Assembly: GCA_009833045.1 (NCBI GenBank)
Contig: WUUP01000006.1
Span: 273,369-337,368 of the forward strand
Length of the DNA stretch: 64,000 nucleotides
DNA from: Saprospirales bacterium GYS_P2D
GTDB lineage: Bacteria > Bacteroidota > Bacteroidia > Chitinophagales > Saprospiraceae
Direction: 5' to 3'
Position 1 is the stretch's first letter, and every line of letters starts with the position of its first letter. The position numbers were made by a program, and so were the translations under genes. Positions 1-7,900 of this stretch are shown here, in pieces. The notes under the pieces are model-generated. The model did no database searches. It was not told the origin of the DNA and worked only from the letters and a program-made list of their open reading frames with translations.

Positions 1-55
1 GAATGGGGTGATCATCATCCAGCTCAAGTCAGGTGAGACGGAGCTGGAGGAGTAG
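1..55 (+). CDS. C-terminal end of an unidentified protein (partial)
   Basis: An open frame enters from the left edge and stops at TAG 53-55. The visible tail reads NGVIIIQLKSGETELEE. The pattern NGxxxxxLxSG resembles the last strands of a T9SS type A sorting domain, which would fit a secreted protein, but 17 codons are too few to prove a gene. Nothing of the body of the protein is inside the window. Confidence 0.35.
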   Translation, partial: NGVIIIQLKSGETELEE

Positions 56-134
56 GGTATATTACCTATTAGAGCACGACTATCGTTGTTTTAAATGGAT
101 GCTGTCTATTTCTCATACAGTTGCATAATAAACA

Positions 135-383
135 TTAATGATTGCTGGCATTGACACGTAAGATTCCGATCTCGTAAGCTACTCTAATAACGCCTGCCAC
201 ATTTTTGACGTTTAATTTGTGTAAAATGTTCTTCCTGTGTGTATGGACAGTTTCGTAGCTGACATAGATTTTTTTAGCTATTTCCTTACTGCTATATTCA
301 TGTGCTAATAGATAGACTATTTCAGTTTCTCTTGGAGTCAGTTTTGAGGGCTGCGATGATGAAGTGTGAGTATACATAGGCAT
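135..383 (-). CDS. Stand-alone LuxR/GerE-type HTH protein
   Basis: This is an 82-residue protein consisting of little more than a LuxR/GerE DNA-binding domain. Residues about 15-75 read LTPRETEIVYLLAHEYSSKE, followed by the typical recognition region with VSYETVHTHRKNIL and KLNVKN. There is no receiver or other sensory domain, so any control must come from expression level, a partner protein or dimerisation. A second in-frame ATG at 377 is an alternative start. Upstream, in the same orientation, lies a LytTR-type double repeat (449-478) with a TAnnTTG element at the spacing seen before the two surface-protein genes, so this gene is probably a target of the LytTR regulator encoded divergently next to it. 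Its own targets are unknown. Confidence 0.8.
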   Translation of the reverse strand: MPMYTHTSSSQPSKLTPRETEIVYLLAHEYSSKEIAKKIYVSYETVHTHRKNILHKLNVKNVAGVIRVAYEIGILRVNASNH

Positions 384-408
384 GACTGGTTGAAAGTATT
401 GTTTGTGA

Positions 409-478
409 CAATTTATGGGTATTCCAATCCAGGTATTAAAAAAGGTTTTTAAACGGTCATTTATAGCTAATGAACGGT
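409..478 (-). promoter_or_regulatory. LytTR-type operator plus promoter of the LuxR-HTH gene
   Basis: Read on the minus strand, ACCGTTCAT (470-478) and ACCGTTTAA (449-457) are direct repeats spaced 21 bp start to start. This matches the known LytTR site layout of two 9-bp repeats with a 12-bp spacer; the second repeat departs from consensus at its last base. A TAAATTG element (409-415) starts 34 bp from the operator edge, the same offset as at the two other copies. The site also lies between this gene and the divergent LytTR gene, so it may autoregulate the latter. Confidence 0.7.
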
Positions 479-537
479 CATATGATTTGATTTAGAAGCT
501 CTTCGGGAAGTCCAAAGTGATTCTTATTTTGGCGTCT

Positions 538-1266
538 ATGAAGATTTTAGTCGTAGAAGATGATGAGTTGATCGCTATGGAGATTGAGCGAGTGGTAGAT
601 ATATTAGATTATGATCATAAAGATACTGTAGACAATAGTGATGATGCTATCAGTGCGTGTATCAGCTCGGAGATAGACCTGATCATCATGGATATACATA
701 TTCAAGGATCTCATGATGGTATAGAGCTGGCAGATATGATTAAGGCCGATCACGATATAGAGATCCTATTTGTCACCTCTATGCAGGATGATCTCACGTT
801 TAATAGAGCAAATAGAACTAATCCTGTCGGATTTTTGCAAAAACCGTTCTCTGAATTACAATTGAAAAGATCTCTGGAGTTAGTGGCGAAAAAGATATCC
901 GCTAAATCCTCTCTGGACGATAATACTGATGATGAAGTGTCCTATAAGCAGGATAGTTTTTTCATTCGAAAGCAGAAAAAAATTTCAAAAGTCGATGCCA
1001 GTGAGATATTCTACTTTGAAGCTGATGGTGGCTATACTAAAATCATCACAGACTCAGATCTATTTATGGTGCGCAGATCACTAAAGGAGATTTTTGCCAA
1101 ACTGGATCAAGAACTGTTTATCCAATGTCATCGAAGATATATCATCAATATCGAAAAGGTGAAATCTGTCGATCTTGATGATGACTATGTCATTTTCTCT
1201 GAGCGAAAGGTACCTTTCAGCCGTAGAGAAAGGGATAATTTAATTAAAAAATTAAACCTCTTGTAG
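538..1266 (+). CDS. LytTR-family response regulator
   Basis: The 242-residue protein has an N-terminal receiver domain (about 1-118) with acidic pocket EDD at 7-9, the phospho-acceptor Asp52 in IIMDIHIQG and Lys102 in QKPF. A C-terminal LytTR DNA-binding domain (about 140-240) includes FEADGGYTKI, the MVRRSL strand and QCHRRYIIN. LytTR regulators bind paired 9-bp repeats, and three such pairs occur in this window. The ATG at 538 is preferred because it begins the receiver domain directly (MKILVVEDDE); a GTG at 517 would add seven residues. The gene converges on the histidine kinase, with a 23-bp overlap of their 3' ends, which makes that kinase the likely partner. Confidence 0.9.
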   Translation: MKILVVEDDELIAMEIERVVDILDYDHKDTVDNSDDAISACISSEIDLIIMDIHIQGSHDGIELADMIKADHDIEILFVTSMQDDLTFNRANRTNPVGFLQKPFSELQLKRSLELVAKKISAKSSLDDNTDDEVSYKQDSFFIRKQKKISKVDASEIFYFEADGGYTKIITDSDLFMVRRSLKEIFAKLDQELFIQCHRRYIINIEKVKSVDLDDDYVIFSERKVPFSRRERDNLIKKLNLL

Positions 1267-3388
1267 GTACAGATTGAGCTGCAGAAAACTCAATTGTGAA
1301 AATAGACCCTGCTCCCAGTGTACTTTTTGCACTCAGAATGCCCTGATTGATTTCTGCTAATTCCTTGCACAGCAATAGACCTAAGCCGGTTCCTTTTTCG
1401 CCTTTAGTGCCCTTCATACTTTTAGTCGTTAAAGTAAATAATTGCTGTAATTGATCAGTGCTCATGCCTATACCTGTATCTGCAATACTAATCGTAGTAT
1501 TACTGTCAGTGCCATCCACCTTGATATCGATCTGATCTCCTTGATTGGTATACTTAATAGCATTGGAGAGCAGGTTTCTGATTATGGTATTGATGGCCGG
1601 TCGGTCAGCATATATCTCTGGATCACCATTTACGGATTGAGTTATGGTCACTCCCTTTACTGCGGCTTGTCCATTGAGTAATTCTATATTTTCATTGATT
1701 AATGCATTTAGATCTATTGACTCAGGGTTATATGGGACTCGTCCAGATTGAGAAAGGGCCCAGTTCAATAAGTTGTCTAAAAGTGAGCTCAGGTTCTGTG
1801 TCATCTTACCCATGAGGCCGCTGACTTTTTTGACCTTAGTCATATCTTCTTTGTCCACATAATGGTTGATCTGTCGCTCTACAGTTTCGAGCGATGCTAT
1901 AGGACCTCGTAGATCATGTGCGATGATGCTAAAGAATTTGTCTTTAGTTTCATTAAGCGATTTAAGCTCTACATTGGATTGGGCTATCTGATTACGAGCT
2001 TTTCTTAGCCTATTGAAGAAATAGGCACCAATACCTACGATGATTAAGCTAAGCAGCGACACTATGGTCCATAATCTCGTTCGGGCATTCAGCAGTGCTT
2101 TCTCTGCGGAGAGCTGGTTGATTTGATTTTCTTTCTTTTCTGTTTCAAATTGAGTTTGAAATAAGGCGAGGGCATTAGATTGATTCAATGACTTTAAAGA
2201 ATCTGCCGTGCTAATCTTCTCCTCGAGGTAGCTTATGGCTTTGCCAGGGTTATTTTTCTTTTTATACAGATCGGATAAGAAACCTGAGTAGAGTATGATA
2301 TCCGATGGATCTCCAGAACCCTTAGCATCGTCGTATAGGGATTTAGCTATTCGTTCAGCTTCTGTCAGTTTACCTGTGTTAAGTAGATGTATAAATTCAG
2401 ATTGTTGATAGATGAAGTGATACCACTGTTCCTCTATTTTTAGATCACTTGTCGCTTCATTCATCAACTTAAAATAACGCACAATAGAGTCTGCCTCATT
2501 TAGGTAGTAATGAGCCTCAATGATGCCATTATAATAGAATACAGGTATAACAGGGTCGAATTCAGCGATATCATCCTGAGATAAGGTATTGTACCATTTA
2601 TACAAGCGTAGGGCTTTCTGATAATCACCCTGTAGTAAGAAATTACGGGCGATATTGACGTTTTCTATGGCCTCATTATAGAGAGATTGCTGATTGAGCT
2701 TATTCTTATCGGCAAATTCCTTTTCTGCTGCATCATAGAGTCCGATCTGACTATATAGTATGGCCATGGACACCATAGAGTTGACTAATGATTGGGTGTC
2801 TTGGGCTATCCTATCCAGTTCTTTAGCTCTGTCGATATGAATGAAGCCATTAGTATAGTCACCAATGGTTGACAGACTGAGACCCTTTGTATGTTGAGCC
2901 TTGCGATATCCGATAGAGTTATACAGTGATTCGCCTTCCTCCTCTACGATTTGGATTACTGTGTCTGCATAAGCTATGGCCTTCTCAAGATCTTGATCAA
3001 AGTAGGCATTATCAGACTTGATGAAATAAAGTATGGCTTGTACTCGAGATGATTGAAACTCTGGCGCATCGATGATATATTCTGTTATATATTCATCGAG
3101 TTTGCTCAAGATATTAACTTGATTGGCGAATCGGTAGGATAGGTCCAGTACTTCTTCTTTGAGCAATTCGTCGGATGATGAGCCTGTCAGAGCAATATAA
3201 TAAGTATAAAGGGGGAAAGCTTCGGGATCCGCATCATCAAAGATGTCTGTACATACTTGGCCGATATGATTTAGCTGAGCAGCTCGATCCTCTGTATTCT
3301 CAATGTGATCAATGATACTATCCGTATTGATCTGTGCATAGATATTGATAGCTAAAAATAGAACAGATAGCACAAACAGTAGTCTCAT
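1244..3388 (-). CDS. TPR-containing sensor histidine kinase
   Basis: The 714-residue protein has a signal peptide (1-19, ending IYAQ) and a long periplasmic region (about 20-435) of helical TPR-like repeats. A single membrane segment follows (about 440-460, LWTIVSLLSLIIVGIGAYFF), then a short coiled coil. The HisKA domain carries the phospho-accepting His in FFSIIAHDLRGP, and the HATPase domain shows the N box in NLLSNAIKYTNQ, DTGIGM and GTGLGL. This TPR-TM-HisKA layout is common in Bacteroidota. It should sense an envelope signal and phosphorylate a regulator, most likely the LytTR protein whose gene overlaps its 3' end. The stimulus cannot be told from the sequence. Confidence 0.9.
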   Translation of the reverse strand: MRLLFVLSVLFLAINIYAQINTDSIIDHIENTEDRAAQLNHIGQVCTDIFDDADPEAFPLYTYYIALTGSSSDELLKEEVLDLSYRFANQVNILSKLDEYITEYIIDAPEFQSSRVQAILYFIKSDNAYFDQDLEKAIAYADTVIQIVEEEGESLYNSIGYRKAQHTKGLSLSTIGDYTNGFIHIDRAKELDRIAQDTQSLVNSMVSMAILYSQIGLYDAAEKEFADKNKLNQQSLYNEAIENVNIARNFLLQGDYQKALRLYKWYNTLSQDDIAEFDPVIPVFYYNGIIEAHYYLNEADSIVRYFKLMNEATSDLKIEEQWYHFIYQQSEFIHLLNTGKLTEAERIAKSLYDDAKGSGDPSDIILYSGFLSDLYKKKNNPGKAISYLEEKISTADSLKSLNQSNALALFQTQFETEKKENQINQLSAEKALLNARTRLWTIVSLLSLIIVGIGAYFFNRLRKARNQIAQSNVELKSLNETKDKFFSIIAHDLRGPIASLETVERQINHYVDKEDMTKVKKVSGLMGKMTQNLSSLLDNLLNWALSQSGRVPYNPESIDLNALINENIELLNGQAAVKGVTITQSVNGDPEIYADRPAINTIIRNLLSNAIKYTNQGDQIDIKVDGTDSNTTISIADTGIGMSTDQLQQLFTLTTKSMKGTKGEKGTGLGLLLCKELAEINQGILSAKSTLGAGSIFTIEFSAAQSVPTRGLIF

Positions 3389-3564
3389 GATTGAAGTGGT
3401 TGATACTCACAATATAGAGAAAAATGATGGCATCAAATGGCTTATGGATGAACAAGTAATTGGGTCGCTTTTGTATCGCTTATGCTTTGTGACAGTAGAA
3501 TATTATTACGCTTTCATCAAAAGATTCAGTCTATATTTTTTCATTAAAGGGGTATATTTTTATC

Positions 3565-4860
3565 TCAATCTACTCTAAAACTAATGCCCGATAAACTGAT
3601 ATAATCTGATGTAGATTCTGTCTCAAGTCCTGCCCTTACTATTATGTCGCCATTCGGCTGTATGTCAATCCTTGGGGTTCCAACATTTTGATGGCCTTTA
3701 AAGATTAAAGAAGAATCAGGTCTATATCCTACAGGTAGAGTACCTATTATATTACCCTCTAATATGGGGCCATTGACTTTTCTTGCGAGTCCTTCTATAT
3801 ATACTCTCTTCTGATGCTTATAGAATCTGATGCCTTGAAACCCTGCACCATAGTTTTCCCAACCATTAGAATACGCTAATGGTTGAACTCCTTCTACCGC
3901 CGATTCCGAATCTACATAATTTTTGGTTGCAGCATGCTCTGGCAGTATCGGATCTGCCACCGAAAGTGTGCTGTCGATATATGTCTCTCCACTTTTTAGA
4001 ATGGTTAACGCATTATTGCGATCAGAGTCGGAGCTTCCATTCCCAACGACGAATAAATGATCATCATCCTCCCACACACTTGGATTACTATGAATTAAAG
4101 TGTCGGCATATCTACCCAAGACAGTTTCATAAATACTCAGTGCATTATTAAATAAGCCCCAGACAGTCGTAGACTCACCACTTGCCTGGTTAAAAGCTCC
4201 CCAAGCTGTGGAATAAGTACCAGCGGCTGTATTACAACATCCCCAAACTGTTGAATTGGATCCACTTGCTGAATTGTTAAATCCCCAAGCTGTGGAGAAT
4301 ATGTTACTTGCGGTATTACCACTTCCCCAAGCTGTGGAAAATGCCTGAGTTGCGGTATTAACGTTTCCCCAAGCTGTGGAGTAAGAACCACTTGCTGTAT
4401 TTCTTAAACCCCAAACTGTGGAATATGCACTACTTGCTGAATTGTCACTTCCCCAAGCTGTGGAAAATCCCTGACTTGCATCATTGTTAAATCCCCAAGT
4501 AGTAGAAAAATCACCAGATGATCTGTTTGCGGCACCCCAGGCCGTTGATTGTTGCGCAATGGCTCTATTGTTTACACCAAATGCTGCCGAGTTCAGCCCT
4601 ATCGAATCTATATCCCAATATGACGCTCCATACGTCTGATCAGGTGGCAAAGCGTTATTGTAATTAAACACCGACAAATTCCCAGCCCTAAATGCGGCCT
4701 TCTCAGGAACCCACATCATCTTAATTCCAGCCCCAGAGAGACTCTCTCCGAATAGTACGTTATGATCCTGATGAACCTCCAGCCCTGTTATAGCTTGGCT
4801 ATAGCTGTAATATGTAGTCGTACTCAGTATAGCTAAAAGGATGATTGATTTAAGATGCAT
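3565..4860 (-). CDS. Secreted adhesin-like protein with YadA-head repeats and phage tail-fibre-like C-terminus
   Basis: The 431-residue protein has a signal peptide (1-22, ending YSYSQ). Residues about 91-258 form twelve 14-residue repeats of the type STAWGxxNxASGxx, as in the left-handed beta-roll head of trimeric YadA-like adhesins; the first and last copies are degenerate. A linker with AATKNYVDS follows, then a C-terminal domain with TLPVGYRPDSSLIF, a central DIQPNGDIIVR strand and a final YISLSGISFRV. That ending resembles receptor-binding domains of phage tail proteins (recognised from memory, not searched). There is no obvious T9SS sorting domain or YadA membrane anchor. It starts with MHLKSI, like the next gene, and shares its operator and promoter layout. 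It probably forms a trimeric surface or secreted fibre; the ligand is unknown. Confidence 0.75.
   Translation of the reverse strand: MHLKSIILLAILSTTTYYSYSQAITGLEVHQDHNVLFGESLSGAGIKMMWVPEKAAFRAGNLSVFNYNNALPPDQTYGASYWDIDSIGLNSAAFGVNNRAIAQQSTAWGAANRSSGDFSTTWGFNNDASQGFSTAWGSDNSASSAYSTVWGLRNTASGSYSTAWGNVNTATQAFSTAWGSGNTASNIFSTAWGFNNSASGSNSTVWGCCNTAAGTYSTAWGAFNQASGESTTVWGLFNNALSIYETVLGRYADTLIHSNPSVWEDDDHLFVVGNGSSDSDRNNALTILKSGETYIDSTLSVADPILPEHAATKNYVDSESAVEGVQPLAYSNGWENYGAGFQGIRFYKHQKRVYIEGLARKVNGPILEGNIIGTLPVGYRPDSSLIFKGHQNVGTPRIDIQPNGDIIVRAGLETESTSDYISLSGISFRVD
4087..4590 (-). repeat. Twelve 42-bp coding repeats (14-residue head repeats)
   Basis: In-frame tandem units of 42 bp encode the STAWG/STVWG head repeats. 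The DNA repeats are imperfect (the CCCCAAGCTGTGGA core recurs on the plus strand), so copy number could change by recombination. Confidence 0.85.
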
Positions 4861-4879
4861 AGCTTTATTGTTTTTCTTG

Positions 4880-4949
4880 CAACATAGATGATCAGTTCAT
4901 GCTATAGATCTTTAAATGTACAAACGGTTATATAAAGTAAACGAACGGC
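4880..4949 (-). promoter_or_regulatory. LytTR-type operator plus promoter of the adhesin gene
   Basis: On the minus strand GCCGTTCGT (4941-4949) and ACCGTTTGT (4920-4928) are spaced 21 bp. The first has one mismatch to the LytTR repeat consensus and the second none. A TATGTTG element (4880-4886) begins 34 bp from the operator edge and 26 bp upstream of the start codon, identical to the arrangement before the 1716-residue gene. Confidence 0.72.
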
Positions 4950-4954
4950 TTCTC

Positions 4955-7900
4955 TTATTCTTCACAGGTTGCTATGTCGGCTATAAACTCTCCTCCGGCT
5001 AATACTTCAAATCCTCCATCTAAAGTCACCTCAGTCTCTGCCATATAGGAGGTAGTCCCAAAATTAGGAATCTGACCATTGGATACTATACTTAGGGCCC
5101 TATAGGTACTTACATTGATGGCATCTTGATTTTCATTATTATTCACTATTTCGAGATTGTCAATACATCCCAGTTCTTCAGGCGTATATCCTCCTACCAA
5201 AAAGACCCATCTGTAGGTATCAGCTGTGTTACCATTAAGATCTGTCACCCCTGAGAGTATTACTCTATATGCTGATGGAGGGCGATTGTTTAGTGATGTT
5301 CCAGATTCTACGATTTTTATCGTATTACCATTACAGCTGACGATTCCCGATATCTCATCACCCGATACTAAGTCTACTATTGTGGCAGTTGCTTGAGTTA
5401 TTCCATTATTACATATAGGCTCGTTATAGCTGACAGATATCTCGTCATTGTCACTTTGATCGTAGATGTCGTCTATCGGTGATGGAATCCCAAAGACAAC
5501 TGGTTTTTGTCGGTCAATAATTATTGGAACTATCGCCGACCCATTAGTAGTACCGCCGTCACAGATGGTGGTGAGACGGATGTCATATGCTCCATCATCA
5601 GGTATATCGGTCAACTGCCAATTTTTTGTATCTCCTGATGGCAAGTCAGAAAGCGCTATGGGTTCAAAATCAAATGAAGTAGATCTAACCCACTTACTAC
5701 TCGCTGCTCCAGTAGGTCTATATTCTAAGAAAACTCGGGACATTTTGCTCTTATCATAATTCCTCATGCTAATCGGCAATGTCCCATTATCAGCAAGATT
5801 TACGATCCTCCCGGGCTGAGGTTCTACCATTTCTATATTACTGCAGTCACTCTGAAATGTCACATTGAAATCAATAGTCTGACTATAGTCTCTGTCTGGA
5901 TTGAAATTACCATTGAATGAGCACTCAGGTTCTACTCTTATTCTTACTTGATGATTAGATACTTTTATAGCGGGGTCTTGACGTACGGTAATAGATACCT
6001 CAGCTTCCTCGCCAGGACCGATATCAAGCAAGGTCACTTGTCCTGATTGTCCTTGGATCAATATTAGGGCTCCAAAGGAGTTGAAGACAGCATCTTGATA
6101 TACAATGAAATTAGTATTGTTTTCTAAGCTATTGTTTTTGATGATCAATCTAAATTCTTGCCCAATGTTGGGATTAACATTAGTTGCTTGAGTAGGAAAT
6201 CCGGCTTTAGGCGATATGGTGAATTCATTAGTTCGTTCACCTGGATTGTTAGCATCCCAGAGTTCATAGGGACAACTGGTAGTTGAAGACTTTAAATCAA
6301 ATAAAGGAGTTCCATATTGCTGATCTTCATAGATGTCTATTGAGAATCTGTCATTATCTTCTCCATCTGATAATACGTATCCTGTAGTAATGGAGTTGGT
6401 TTCTATGCTATCTGTAGCAGGATTGTCCTTGGGTGTAAACTCTTGTCGCATCCTGAAGTAGGCCCTCCCTTGCAGACCTGATCCTGCTATTTCAAATCCT
6501 GCACCTATTCCGATTTCTTGGTCCATCTCGATGAGGGTCTCAAAGCTTGCTATTGTGTCAGTGGTGATGGTTTTGGAGTAGGATTGAGTTACTCCACCAT
6601 TGATAGATATATTTTGACCGCCACCTTTAGCGATAGTCTCTTCTTTATTTTTTCGATTTAGCTCGAGCATTTGTTGCCATGAGGATATCTGACTATCATA
6701 AAACAAAGGTGGATGTGTTGGATTGGGTAGGGCTTGGTCTATGTTTTTCAGATCTTGTAATATGGCGATTTGATTCTCCACTCCTGTCGTGGTATAACTG
6801 AATATAGTACTGATCGAATCGGGATTGAAGGTTGCGCTTTCACTCAAAATGACCTCACAACCCATCGAATCATATTCTATTTTATCAGTCTTAGAATAGG
6901 AATAGTTTATAGCTCCGCTTATGAATATGTCTCCAGCTTCTCCATTGATGGTATTTGATGTCTCATAACGTTCGTTAGTATTGATACCAAATACTGTCTC
7001 AGAGGAAGTAGTAGTAGTGGTGGTACCTGAGATGTCCCCATCTAACGTTCCCCAGAACGCCAGGTTATAGCCAGATTCTACCGCTACCCCGAATGCTACT
7101 TCGCCAGATACACCAAGTTTAATTTCTCCCCAGGCACCTACTTGATCTGAACGCTTTGCAAAGGTCTTTAATCCTACAGACCTTGTATTATCTTTTTCTA
7201 AGAAGCTATATCCTCCATCGGTAGGAGGGTCATGCAATATGTATAAAGGCACCTGAGGAGAAGTCGTGACGAATGTTTGTCCCTTAGGGTTTTCTCCTGT
7301 CACTATAAATTCTTGTACTTTAATATCTGTATTGTCTGTATCAAAGCTATGAGCCGTCACAGATAAGGTATGGGTATAGGGTGCTACTATATTTGGTTTG
7401 CCTCCTTGTAATTCGAATCCTTGGGCATATCCTTGAGATATAGGAAATGGATTAGGATATCCTGTCCCCCCAATGTTCACGCTTATATAGCCAGTGTCTA
7501 ATGGACATGAGTTAGATGCTGGTCCTTCCCACACTTTAACTTTGAAATCTGGATATCTTTCAAATTGGGCTATAATTGGTATGTCATCACAGCTCAGGCT
7601 GTTTGGTATGCCTTCGAATTCTACTACAGGCGGAGCCTTGTAACGCTCATGTATAGCCCCATCATCAAAGTTTAGATCCAGATGATATGACGGTAATTTT
7701 GCAAATTGCGATTTGATATCATCAGCGCTAAATTTATTCGGTACATCTGTTAAAGTAGCTTGTAGGATTTGAATTTTATATTCTCGGGCCGGAATGATCA
7801 GACTAAACTCACCTGAAGCATCTGTTCTTATATCTTCAGAAAAGCTCATGACTGCGCCACTATCTTTTTCAAGATCCTCGATTCTGATGTCCAGCCTACC

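Noticed and set aside
3389-3564. Small plus-strand frame between the kinase and the adhesin genes (3345-3578)
   Set aside because: It overlaps two minus-strand genes at its ends, has no recognisable features and no promoter.
4087-4590. Regular short repeats that could suggest a CRISPR array
   Set aside because: They are in-frame 42-bp units with no unique spacers, within a gene with a signal peptide, and encode YadA-head repeats.
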